64,000 bases of DNA, taken from NCBI RefSeq assembly GCF_000152885.1, contig NZ_AAMX01000001.1, forward strand, positions 186,001-250,000, given 5' to 3'. Origin of the DNA: Idiomarina baltica OS145. GTDB taxonomy: Bacteria > Pseudomonadota > Gammaproteobacteria > Enterobacterales > Alteromonadaceae. The notes beneath the pieces were generated by a model. It saw only the letters and a list, made by a program, of their open reading frames with translations. It had not been told where the DNA came from and ran no database searches. Of this stretch, positions 25,351-33,508 are shown in pieces (position 1 is the stretch's first letter; each line of letters starts with the position of its first letter). Made by a program: the position numbers and the translations under genes.

Positions 25351-25820
25351 CTCTTTGAGCATCAATAAGACGTATGCTTTTACGGCTTCTTCCTAAGTGT
25401 GTTCTTCTAGATGGAGAGCTTCCCAGTCACCTACAAGGTTCTACTCCATGTATGAGCGAACATCCCGGACCATGGTTCAGGCATTCAATATCAGCTACGT
25501 CATCAGGTTGAAGAACATAGACAATCAACTACCACGAATATGTTTCCCTTCCAGATGGCTACCTCCCACTCCTGCTTCAAAGGTAGCTATCCTCCCCCTT
25601 CTATAATTACCACATTAATGCTGGATCGACACTAAACAAAAGGAGGATAACGGATCTATATATTCGACTTTGCCAACTATCATCGTCTCCTACTGTCTGA
25701 ATCCCCGGGCGATCCTCAGCTTTCTGGAAGAGTTGGCTATATATAACTCATCCGCCACTGATAGCGGCATTAATATTGAAATACCTATCGAAACCAATAT
25801 TTTTAATACTCTGTTTCCCC
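25351..25820. other. 470-bp region with no supported gene
   Basis: Short open frames occur here (for example 25397-25606 plus) but lack start signals and recognisable products. A purine-rich AAAAGGAGGATAACGG (25637) resembles a ribosome site without an open frame after it. This is probably decayed sequence between the AraC gene and the 3' end of the oxidoreductase operon. Confidence 0.4.
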
Positions 25821-26468
25821 CTAAATGATTACACGCTGCGCTCGAGCAAGGTCTGCAATTAGCTCAGATCTAGTCTGTCGCTCATTTTTCCATGCCGGAT
25901 GACCCGGAGCGGTGCGCCAAGACTCACGAAGGGGGCTATTGTCAACGGTGTCAAAACCGAACTGATCGTACAACTTTGTCACGAACTCAACGGCTTCGGG
26001 AAAGTTACTTGAAGTCGTCAATGCTAAACGCCTTGGGTCATCTTTTGGTTTTGCCCAGCGAATAATTCGGGGAGCCTGAATGTGAGTAAATGCCTGAGCT
26101 ACTTTTGACGTGGGAAGATGCTCTTGGCGTAGCTCTAAAACAGTCTTTTCACCCGAGTCAATAGCTGGAATGTTACCGTCACGCCAGATCATGTAGTTGT
26201 TTGTATCAAGCACAACTTTGCCCGCGAGTTCTTCCACTGGCATATCATTAACAACTTTAAGAGGAACCGCTATGACGACAAAGTCACCCGCTGCTGCGGC
26301 GCCAGCAGCAGTTTCAGCACGCGCCGATGGGCCAAGTTCGTCAATGAGCTCTATTAACGTTTCCGGTTCTCTAGAATTTGCGATGACAACATTATAGCCG
26401 CTCGCTATCGCGGCTCGCGCAACATGACTACCAACTTCACCAGCGCCTATGATTCCAAGTGTTAACAT
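25821..26468 (-). CDS. NADPH-dependent F420-reductase-family oxidoreductase
   Basis: A 215-residue Rossmann protein with an N-terminal cofactor loop GIIGAGEVGSHVARAA, the usual ANSREPETL second strand, and the central KVAQAFTHIQAPRI stretch of the F420-dependent NADP reductase family. Members outside archaea are NADPH-binding reductases of unknown substrate. AAGGGG precedes the start. It is the last gene of a leftward operon of three oxidoreductases under the TetR at 28487. Confidence 0.85.
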   Translation of the reverse strand: MLTLGIIGAGEVGSHVARAAIASGYNVVIANSREPETLIELIDELGPSARAETAAGAAAAGDFVVIAVPLKVVNDMPVEELAGKVVLDTNNYMIWRDGNIPAIDSGEKTVLELRQEHLPTSKVAQAFTHIQAPRIIRWAKPKDDPRRLALTTSSNFPEAVEFVTKLYDQFGFDTVDNSPLRESWRTAPGHPAWKNERQTRSELIADLARAQRVII

Positions 26469-26501
26469 TAGTGACCCCTTCTTAAAATTTTACTGTTTAC
26501 C

Positions 26502-27473
26502 TCAATTGCACGCTGCAGCAAGAAGCTCATCACTTACGGTCCAGAGCTCCTTAGCTTTTTTAGCATCTAGCGCGTATGACCGAACACCATCAACAAAAGG
26601 GTTAGGTGTGTCGTCGACGGCTGCAATCGTACAGTCTTCTAAGTAACGTCCACCGATTTCGTCTTTGTCAGCTACTGCCGCACCCCAAACCGATGTAGCA
26701 GCGGCCTGTGCGACGTCTTTCAGTTCTGACGGCGGCAAACCGGCCTCTGCGCGAGCGTTCCCGACAAACTCGAAAAGCCCTTGTAAGTCTTCTTGAGAGA
26801 AGTGACGTGCAAGATCGGTAAGGCTATTTCCCGGCATAACAGAGGCAGCGCGGATTCCGCGATGACGATGACGCTTATCAAACTCTACCGCAAACAGAGC
26901 ATTTGCCGTTTTTGACCGCCCATAGGCGACAAAAGGATCGTATTCTTGTTGCTCAAAATTCGGATCACTCAGGTCAACGTCTGCAGCTCGATGAGCCTGG
27001 GACGATAGCACCACTAAACGTCCGTTATCTGCTATCAGTTGCTCGATTCGATTTATTAGCGCGAAATGACCTAGGTGATTAGTTCCGAACTGGATCTCGA
27101 CCCCCTCAACGGTTCTACCGAAAGGTGTTGCCATGACACCAGCATTAGCAATGATTGCGTCAAACAACTGACCATTACCCAATAAGTTGTCCGCGCAAGC
27201 ATGAACACTTTGTAACGATGCTAGGTCGAGCTGAACCAATTCGAAATTACCATTGCCTTGCGATGCGGCCTCCCGAATTGGTGCGCTGGTCAATTCACCT
27301 TTTTGTAACTCCCGGACAGTACCTACCACGCTAGCACCATGAGCGGCCAATGAACGAGCTGTCTCGAGTCCAATCCCCGACGACACACCGGTAATAAGAA
27401 ACCGTTTCCCTCTGAGATCGACACCGGAAAGTACCTCGTCAGCTGTCGATTTTGCGTTAAATTTCTTAAACAT
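26502..27473 (-). CDS. Short-chain dehydrogenase (retinol-DH-like)
   Basis: A 323-residue SDR with cofactor loop TGVSSGIG (about 29-36), NAG (about 112), a catalytic Ser in VLSSQAH and the Tyr-Lys pair in YGRSK. Its length and C-terminal extension resemble the WW-oxidoreductase/retinol dehydrogenase-like group. GAGAGGAA precedes the start. It is the second gene of the leftward operon, 54 bp after the first SDR and 33 bp before the F420-type reductase. NAD(P)-dependent carbonyl reduction is likely; the substrate is unknown. Confidence 0.9.
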   Translation of the reverse strand: MFKKFNAKSTADEVLSGVDLRGKRFLITGVSSGIGLETARSLAAHGASVVGTVRELQKGELTSAPIREAASQGNGNFELVQLDLASLQSVHACADNLLGNGQLFDAIIANAGVMATPFGRTVEGVEIQFGTNHLGHFALINRIEQLIADNGRLVVLSSQAHRAADVDLSDPNFEQQEYDPFVAYGRSKTANALFAVEFDKRHRHRGIRAASVMPGNSLTDLARHFSQEDLQGLFEFVGNARAEAGLPPSELKDVAQAAATSVWGAAVADKDEIGGRYLEDCTIAAVDDTPNPFVDGVRSYALDAKKAKELWTVSDELLAAACN

Positions 27474-27527
27474 TTACATTTCCTCTCGTTAATTTTCAAA
27501 GTAATTAGGTTAATAAACCTACCCCTA

Positions 27528-28289
27528 TTAGATTCCCGCTCCACCGGCCATATTGATAGTTTCGCCGGTGATATAGCTAGCACTAGGGCCAGATAGGAAG
27601 CCAACAGCTTCCGCTACTTCCTCAAGAGTCGCAAAACGACGTATGGGGTGAAGATCTAGAAAACTATCAAGATCTGGATTTTCGCCTAGGACTTCTTTGT
27701 TCATGTCCGTCGGCAGAGCGCCTGGCTGTAAAACATTCACAGTGATATTGCGAGGACCAAGATCACGTGCGATTCCTTTCGCATACCCAACAAGTGCGGA
27801 TTTTGTTCCGGCGTAGTCGGCAACACCTCTGAAGGGTACATACTGACCTAGCAGTGAACCGATGAAGATAATTCGCCCACCATCTGTTAGCTTCGATGCC
27901 GCTGCGCGAGTAATAGCTATTGCACCCATAACATTTACTTGCCACTGGCTATTATATTTATCTTCATCAAGTTCAGGATCATCTACCATTTGGCCTTGTG
28001 CGGTAATTCCAGCATTGTTGACAAGGATGTCGAGTTTACCGAATCCAGCTATTACTGAATCAATTAGAGGTTTAGCGGAACTAAGATCTGCTTGATCACT
28101 CTTGATTGAATTGGCTTTTACGCCTTCTTTTCTTATTTCCTCCACTACATATGTCGCTTTGTCATCCGAGGACACATAACTAATTACGACATCAGCGCCC
28201 AGTTTAGCTAGCTTTACTGCTATCGCCGCTCCAAGCCCCCTTGAACCGCCAGTAACCAATGCAACTTTACCTTTCAAAATTTTACCCAT
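27528..28289 (-). CDS. Short-chain dehydrogenase (FabG-like)
   Basis: A 253-residue classical SDR: VTGGSRGLG cofactor loop, NNAG, catalytic Ser in FIGSLLG, YAGTK as the Tyr-Lys pair, and the SYITGETINMAGGAGI ending common in 3-oxoacyl-reductase-like enzymes. AAGGAAAGAG precedes the ATG. It is the first gene of the oxidoreductase operon, divergent from the TetR gene, with four operator-like sites in the 200-bp gap. It is more likely a stress-type carbonyl reductase than a fatty acid enzyme, given the context. Confidence 0.9.
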   Translation of the reverse strand: MGKILKGKVALVTGGSRGLGAAIAVKLAKLGADVVISYVSSDDKATYVVEEIRKEGVKANSIKSDQADLSSAKPLIDSVIAGFGKLDILVNNAGITAQGQMVDDPELDEDKYNSQWQVNVMGAIAITRAAASKLTDGGRIIFIGSLLGQYVPFRGVADYAGTKSALVGYAKGIARDLGPRNITVNVLQPGALPTDMNKEVLGENPDLDSFLDLHPIRRFATLEEVAEAVGFLSGPSASYITGETINMAGGAGI

Positions 28290-28336
28290 GCTCTTTCCTT
28301 ACCGTGTTACATGTTTTAATGAAGCTTAAAATTAAA

Positions 28337-28466
28337 TAACGATCATTACTATAATGGTCATTATTAAAAATACAAAACTACATTTCAAGCTTTTTTTGTA
28401 ATGACCATTAATAAATTTCAGTTATCCAACTTGCAGGCTTTTCTAAGAGTTTTATAATGGTCGTTA
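28337..28466. promoter_or_regulatory. Four TetR-type operator copies
   Basis: TAACGATCATTA (28337), TAATGGTCATTA (28352), TAATGACCATTA (28399) and TAATGGTCGTTA (28455) are 5-2-5 dyads of one motif, TAAtG-NN-CaTTA. They fill the gap between the SDR operon and the TetR gene; the last lies just before the TetR ribosome site. This arrangement suggests auto-repression plus repression of the SDR operon by the protein at 28487. Confidence 0.7.
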
Positions 28467-28486
28467 TTAATATGAGGAGGGATTTA

Positions 28487-29089
28487 ATGGGACGTCATCG
28501 TCAATTCGATGTGGAGCAAGCTCTCGATGCGGCACTTTGCGTGTTTTGGCGCAAGGGTTACGAAGGCGCATCGTACACTGATCTAACACAGGCTACGGGT
28601 GTGGAAAGACCTGCGCTCTACTCCGTGTTTGGCAACAAAGAAGCACTGTTCCGTCGAGCACTCGAACGCTATTACGAGCACTACCTGGATTTCTTCCCCG
28701 CAGCGTTGGAGCAGCCCACTTCACGTGAAGTGGTCTCACATATTCTTCACAAGGCAGCCGAGTTACACACCCGTTATCCTGATCGTACCGGCTGCCTTGG
28801 AATTCAAGGGGCTTTAGCTGGCTCTGACGATGCAGAGCCTATTCGACGCGCTCTAGTCGATGCCCGGGCAGAAGGAGAGGAATCGCTACGTATTCGACTA
28901 GAACAAGCCATACGTGATGGCGATTTACCTAAGACAGCGGATTGTTCATCACTCGCCGCCTTCGTCTGCGCTGTGCTCCACGGCATGGCTGTGCAAGCTA
29001 AGGCTGGCGTCAGTCGTGATGTTCTGGAGGCTGTTGCTGAACAAGCCTTGGCGACTTGGCCGTCAAAACCTAAACATTCAGCAGCCTAA
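28487..29089 (+). CDS. TetR-family regulator of the SDR operon
   Basis: Start at 28487 (MGRHRQFDVEQ) follows GAGGAGG by 6 nt; an upstream in-frame ATG at 28457 lies inside an operator and is unlikely. The 200-residue protein has an HTH (YTDLTQATGVERPALYSVFGNKEALF) and a ligand domain with GCLGIQGAL and RDGDLP, the same landmarks as the efflux TetR at 23650, so the two are paralogues of one subfamily. It likely senses a reactive or electrophilic compound handled by the adjacent reductases; that is inference. Confidence 0.88.
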   Translation: MGRHRQFDVEQALDAALCVFWRKGYEGASYTDLTQATGVERPALYSVFGNKEALFRRALERYYEHYLDFFPAALEQPTSREVVSHILHKAAELHTRYPDRTGCLGIQGALAGSDDAEPIRRALVDARAEGEESLRIRLEQAIRDGDLPKTADCSSLAAFVCAVLHGMAVQAKAGVSRDVLEAVAEQALATWPSKPKHSAA

Positions 29090-29107
29090 CCGTGACGCAA
29101 CGATCCC

Positions 29108-29827
29108 CTACCATGGAATCGTCCCGCCGGTTGTACGAAATAAGCCGGTTTGACTATCGTTGCCTTCAAGCGCGCATTCTACGGCAATCGCTGCACCTTC
29201 TTCTGGTGTCCCCGGTGCCTGCTCTCCTCCAAGATCCGTTGCTATCCACCCAGGACTTACAGAGTTTACTCTGAAACCCTCAGCGCGGAGCTCTTTGGCA
29301 AGTAAAACGGTAAACATGTTTAAAGCTGCCTTTGACGAGTTGTAAGCCAATGGGTTGGTACCATGAAAAGGCCAGGATGGGTCACCGTGCATAGCCATTG
29401 AGCCAAGGCCTGTCGAAACATTAACGATGACCTTACGCTCCCCGGCTCTCAAAAGAGAAAGCATATTTTGTGTCACCATTACGGTGCCAAAATAATTCGT
29501 CTCGAATGTTTCCCTCAGAGATTCAAGGCTCACACTGGAGGCCAGATCAAAATCATTAATCATTCCGGCGTTATTGATAAGCCCATCGAGAAGACCACTT
29601 TTTGATTTTATATGATCGGCAGCTTCTTTCTGTGAATTTACGTCGGTCAAATCAATGTAAACAAAACGTACGTCAAGGCCAGATGCTTCGAATGCTTCGG
29701 CTATATTGCGACCCTCTTCCACGTTACGGGCACCCAGGTAGACTGTATGACCATGCAAGCCCAACTGTTTAACGATCTCTTTGCCGATGCCTTTATTTCC
29801 GCCTGTTACAAGAAACACTTTACTCAT
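29108..29827 (-). CDS. Short-chain dehydrogenase (carbonyl reductase-like)
   Basis: Start at 29827 (MSKVFLVTGGNKGIG), with GAGAGGTG upstream; the frame opens 17 codons earlier without a ribosome site. The 239-residue protein has TGGNKGIG, NNAG, Ser in VNVSTGLG, and YNSSK as the Tyr-Lys pair, followed by NSVSPGWIATDLGG. It is an NADPH-type carbonyl reductase of unknown substrate. It is divergent from the LysR gene at 29947, which probably controls it. Confidence 0.9.
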   Translation of the reverse strand: MSKVFLVTGGNKGIGKEIVKQLGLHGHTVYLGARNVEEGRNIAEAFEASGLDVRFVYIDLTDVNSQKEAADHIKSKSGLLDGLINNAGMINDFDLASSVSLESLRETFETNYFGTVMVTQNMLSLLRAGERKVIVNVSTGLGSMAMHGDPSWPFHGTNPLAYNSSKAALNMFTVLLAKELRAEGFRVNSVSPGWIATDLGGEQAPGTPEEGAAIAVECALEGNDSQTGLFRTTGGTIPW

Positions 29828-29946
29828 AATCACCTCTCGTTTAATCCAGTTTGCTATTCGATGATTGTTTTTAGTCAAAGTGTAGAACTAAATTATTATG
29901 AGTAATATAGAGATAATATGAATGAACTATACAACAGGAGCCATGA

Positions 29947-30834
29947 ATGTCGCTGCCACCAATGAATGAGTTACTCGCGTTTCAAAAAACCGCGAGCCGC
30001 TTGAGTTTTAAAAAAGCATCTGATGAGCTGAACTTAACGCCTTCAACGGTAAGTCACCTTGTTAGGTCATTAGAAGAACGCTTAAAAACACGTTTACTGA
30101 ATCGGACTACGCGCAGTGTGTCCCTAACAGAACCTGGCCAAAAGCTGTTTGGCCAACTTAATTCAATCCTTAATAATCTTACCCAAGCAGTAGATGAATT
30201 AGATACGGATGACAAGCAGCCCAACGGCACCATCCGTATCAGCGTGAACGAAATTGCCGCACCAATTTTGCTTGATAAGTTAGGTAAGGAGTTCCGGGAG
30301 ACATTTCCCAACGTCCACGTTGAGTTGATTGTCGATAATCGATTAATCGACACTGTCGCCGAGGGCTTTGACGCCGGAATTCGACTAAGAGACACCGTCC
30401 CTCAAGATATGGTTGCGGTACCAGTTATTAAAGATTTTCGCTTTGTCGTGGCTGCGGCAACCACTTACATTGAGAAGCATGGTTTGCCTACCCAACCCTC
30501 CGATCTTTTAGAACACAACTGTATTGGGTTTCGCTTTCAAAGCGGCAGACTGTATGAGTGGGAATTCAAACGGAAAGATAAACGAATGGTTATTGATGTT
30601 AAGGGAACAATGACTACAAATAATCCTGGTTTAATTATGAAGGCGGTTAAAAACGGAGTTGGTATTGGTCATATAGCTGAGCCTCTTATTAAAAAAGAGG
30701 TCGAGTCAAAGGAGCTCACAGTCCTCTTAGATGACTGGAACCCCGGATGGCCTGGCCTTTATCTGTATTTTCCAAGAAATCGCCATATGCCTTCAGGTTT
30801 GCGAGCCGTTATAGATACTCTTCGGGACAATTAA
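29947..30834 (+). CDS. LysR-family regulator
   Basis: A 295-residue protein with the N-terminal winged HTH (ELLAFQKTASRLSFKKASDE, then TPSTVSHLVRSLEE) and a C-terminal periplasmic-binding-like effector domain (GTIRISVNEIAAPIL). CAGGAG lies 6 nt before the ATG. The 119-bp divergent gap to the SDR gene at 29827 is the usual site for LysR control. Confidence 0.92.
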   Translation: MSLPPMNELLAFQKTASRLSFKKASDELNLTPSTVSHLVRSLEERLKTRLLNRTTRSVSLTEPGQKLFGQLNSILNNLTQAVDELDTDDKQPNGTIRISVNEIAAPILLDKLGKEFRETFPNVHVELIVDNRLIDTVAEGFDAGIRLRDTVPQDMVAVPVIKDFRFVVAAATTYIEKHGLPTQPSDLLEHNCIGFRFQSGRLYEWEFKRKDKRMVIDVKGTMTTNNPGLIMKAVKNGVGIGHIAEPLIKKEVESKELTVLLDDWNPGWPGLYLYFPRNRHMPSGLRAVIDTLRDN

Positions 30835-31296
30835 ACTACTAACGTATCGATCCAACTGGGCTGGTCGCGTTCGGAAGACAACTAAGTTTTTTCTAGTAGC
30901 CAGCCTTAGGTTCTAGACAGAGTCTCGTAGCAAACCTGATGCTAATAACTGGAAGGCTTCAACGGCTTTAGGCGTCACTTGGCTAGCTGGTTTTGATTTT
31001 GAAATAAAAGTTATTGCCCGTATTCCATAATAGTGACAAATGACTGCAAAATCAGCTACCGGTAAATAAGCATGGCGCAAAAGACAACACTATGGACACT
31101 CGCGCCATCATCAACTACGTATTACTTACGTCGGTCATTGCAACCGGCACCGGCATTGACGTCGGAAGCAGGTCATCACACAGCCTGACTCTGCCCGAAG
31201 CTAATAAGCTGGTGGCCTCGCTCCTGCATTGTGTCGAAATACACCTTATGCGTACAAAACTAGAGTAATATAGGGCTGTGCTGCACTAGTCACATG
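30835..31296. other. Spacer with one weak small ORF
   Basis: No solid gene. A 58-codon frame at 31092-31268 (MDTRAIINYVLL...) lacks a ribosome site and is probably a remnant. The right end joins the truncated Cys-motif gene at 31297. Confidence 0.35.
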
Positions 31297-31329
31297 CAAA
31301 CGAAATGGCTGCAAGAATTAAAACATGAA
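31297..31329 (+). pseudogene. 3' remnant of the small Cys-motif gene (copy B)
   Basis: The sequence encodes VTCKRNGCKN and a stop, identical in protein to the end of the 52-residue gene at 15860-16018. Nothing upstream continues the frame, so only the tail survives. It is followed by the same hairpin and the same convergent neighbour gene as copy A. Confidence 0.75.
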
Positions 31330-31332
31330 TTG

Positions 31333-31355
31333 AGGGCTAGAATCATCCTAGCCCT
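31333..31355. terminator. Bidirectional hairpin, copy B
   Basis: AGGGCTAG/CTAGCCCT, an 8-bp stem shared with copy A at 16030-16053, lies between the convergent Cys-motif remnant and the 176-residue gene. It probably ends both transcripts. Confidence 0.6.
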
Positions 31356-31394
31356 ATCTTTGGTAGATAGCGGTTGATTCGAGTTGTGATTTTT

Positions 31395-31925
31395 TCAACT
31401 GTCTAGTGTCATATTCTCCGAAAACTCCTGATCTTTATCATCGTGCTTCGACAGATATTGAAAGTGCCAGATAATGTCCGTTGAGATCGTTCGAGATCCC
31501 GCATACTTTCGGATGAAGTCGTTCATCATGTACCGGTAGCGCGCAAACTCAGAGCTGTATTCAAATGCCTCAAACAGATTCGACACGCGCTCATCATATT
31601 CAAGGTTGACTCGTGCTTCCGCCGCACTAAAAGCATAATAATAGGCCAAGTCCTCGGACTTTAAAGGCCACTCATCCACGTTGTTTGGCAGCAATGAATA
31701 GGCAAGCCGATATTCAGAGCAAACACAACCAATGGATGCGAAGTACTGCAATAATCCCTGCACCTCTGCGGATGGCCTTAGTAAGTTGTAGCCCTTAAAC
31801 TTAGGCTTACGGTATAAAAACAGCTCGCCATCGGTATGATGAAGCTGACTTTGTATTTCTATCTCGGCTGCTTCTAACAGTTTCTCAGGCGCTAAGCCAA
31901 CAAAACTTATGGTTTTAAGTGCCAT
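31395..31925 (-). CDS. Hypothetical protein of the integrative element (176 aa)
   Basis: AGAGAGG precedes the ATG. The 176-residue protein is soluble, helical and rich in Tyr (EDLAYYYAFSAAEARVNLEYDERV). No family is recognised. It is the last of a leftward set (excisionase, integrase, HD protein, KfrA-like, this gene) and is therefore probably an accessory gene of that element. A truncated paralogue lies at 16092-16270, which shows the gene-plus-neighbour unit has been duplicated within the island. Confidence 0.75.
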   Translation of the reverse strand: MALKTISFVGLAPEKLLEAAEIEIQSQLHHTDGELFLYRKPKFKGYNLLRPSAEVQGLLQYFASIGCVCSEYRLAYSLLPNNVDEWPLKSEDLAYYYAFSAAEARVNLEYDERVSNLFEAFEYSSEFARYRYMMNDFIRKYAGSRTISTDIIWHFQYLSKHDDKDQEFSENMTLDS

Positions 31926-31956
31926 ATGTGCCTCTCTTTAAATTCTGTGGTTTAAA

Positions 31957-32484
31957 CTATTCTTTGGACGCATAGAGCTTTCCGCGAAGCTCCGCGTTCT
32001 CAATCATTAGCTTGGCATTTTGCTCCGCCAGCGAGTCCCGCTCGTTCTGTATCTCATCGAGGTCGTCTTCGAGCTTTTCAACGCAGTCAACGGCTGATTG
32101 TTCGCTCTCCTGGTAGTGAGTGATAGATGCCGCATGGTTTGCTTCGAGACTCTTGAGGCGACGCTCAAATAGGCTTTGTGCATCACCGTAGGCGGCTACT
32201 GCCATATTCTTCATCGCCTGCGACACCTTATCTATGAGCAGCTCCGCCTCGTCCGCATATGCGCTGGGTAATGCGTCAAACGACAGGTCGCTGCGGGCAG
32301 ACGGATACAACGGCTCATCGCGGTTATTCTGGTAGCTTTCCCAAATCGATTTGATGCGAGCTAAACCGCCCCTATCGCCAAGCTGAACACGAATAGCGCC
32401 CGCATTCGGGCGCTTTCCTCGCTTCTCCAGAGCTAAACCGGCATCAATGATTTGCTGTTCGCTGACTTCCGGGTGGCGTGCCAT
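31957..32484 (-). CDS. KfrA-like DNA-binding coiled-coil protein
   Basis: A 175-residue protein. Residues 1-60 resemble the KfrA N-terminal DNA-binding domain of plasmids (SEQQIIDAGLALEKRGKRP, then RVQLGDRGGLARIKSIW), and residues 100-170 form a coiled coil (CVEKLEDDLDEIQNERDSL). AGAGGAAT precedes the start. KfrA proteins bind DNA and act in plasmid stability or as autoregulators; here it likely serves maintenance or regulation of the integrative element. Confidence 0.82.
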   Translation of the reverse strand: MARHPEVSEQQIIDAGLALEKRGKRPNAGAIRVQLGDRGGLARIKSIWESYQNNRDEPLYPSARSDLSFDALPSAYADEAELLIDKVSQAMKNMAVAAYGDAQSLFERRLKSLEANHAASITHYQESEQSAVDCVEKLEDDLDEIQNERDSLAEQNAKLMIENAELRGKLYASKE

Positions 32485-32524
32485 AAATCATTCCTCTTTA
32501 AAGAAATTAATTAAATTAAAGAAA

Positions 32525-33457
32525 TTAATGATCGGCCGAAATGGGCACGCCCATTTCGGCATCGGCCAGAAACGCCATGGACTGCTCGCCCTCAATACTG
32601 AAGTGCTTTGAGCGCTCTAACACATCAATCAATAGCGGCTTTCTGTCGGTACTTAGTGCGATACCCGGGATGAGTGCAACCCATGCCTCCCGGAGCCGTT
32701 CGGCCATCAGCGGCGCTCGTGCATCGAGCTTCTTCAATGCGCCAGCACAGAGCTCCAGGGTCAAATGCGGCGAATCAACACGACATCCCAGCCGGCTCGG
32801 CATCTGTTGGTTGGTCAGCGTTTGTGTTTTTCCAATATCATGTAAAAGCGCAGCAACAATGGCGGTGTCCCTCTCAATGCTCTTAAAAGTCTGTACCCCC
32901 AGAATATTCCAGGCGACATCAATGGAATGTTCAAGCAGCCCCGCCCCGTAACTGTGGTGACCGTTAAGGGTTGCGGGGCACTCAAGGTAGGCGATAGCCA
33001 CGTGTTTCTGTAACAGCACGTCACAGAGGAATTCTTTCATGACCTCGGACTGGATACGGCTCTCCATCACAAGCAGCGCTTTAAAAATATCAGTGCGTGG
33101 GCACTTAGCAATTGGAAGCGCCGCAAGCGACATACCGATGGTCTCGCAGTCATCGGCGCAGGCCAGTACCTTACAAACCCGTACACTTTGTTCACCAATA
33201 AATGACTTCGCGACTTCCACGTGAACCATAGCGTCCACTAAGATAGCTTCATCGCGCAGTTGCTCATATCGGGCATAAACCTCAATAGTGCCGGAGCTGT
33301 CAGATAACGTTAATTTGCAACGCTCCTGCGCCGATGTTGTATTCACATACTCCACTTCACACAAGTAGTAACGTCCGGTAAAGCGCATGTAGTCTTTCGC
33401 GTCGACGAGCAGCGGCTGAATGGTGTCTTTGATCGTGTTGGTTGTAATGGTGTTCAT
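32525..33457 (-). CDS. OB-fold plus HD-domain protein (YhaM-like)
   Basis: A 310-residue protein. The N-terminal part (about 20-105) looks like an OB-fold nucleic-acid-binding domain (GRYYLCEVEYVN...CKLTLSDSSGTIEVYAR). The middle carries an HD phosphohydrolase domain with GAGLLEHSIDVA and AALLHDIGKTQTL. This order resembles the 3'-5' exonuclease YhaM and HD proteins of integrative elements. GGAG precedes the start. It probably hydrolyses nucleic acid or a nucleotide in a metal-dependent way, and belongs to the integrase-containing gene set. Confidence 0.8.
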   Translation of the reverse strand: MNTITTNTIKDTIQPLLVDAKDYMRFTGRYYLCEVEYVNTTSAQERCKLTLSDSSGTIEVYARYEQLRDEAILVDAMVHVEVAKSFIGEQSVRVCKVLACADDCETIGMSLAALPIAKCPRTDIFKALLVMESRIQSEVMKEFLCDVLLQKHVAIAYLECPATLNGHHSYGAGLLEHSIDVAWNILGVQTFKSIERDTAIVAALLHDIGKTQTLTNQQMPSRLGCRVDSPHLTLELCAGALKKLDARAPLMAERLREAWVALIPGIALSTDRKPLLIDVLERSKHFSIEGEQSMAFLADAEMGVPISADH

Positions 33458-33508
33458 AATAATTCTCCAGGGTAATTAAATCGGTAGCGCGACGGAGTGA
33501 GCTCTTAA

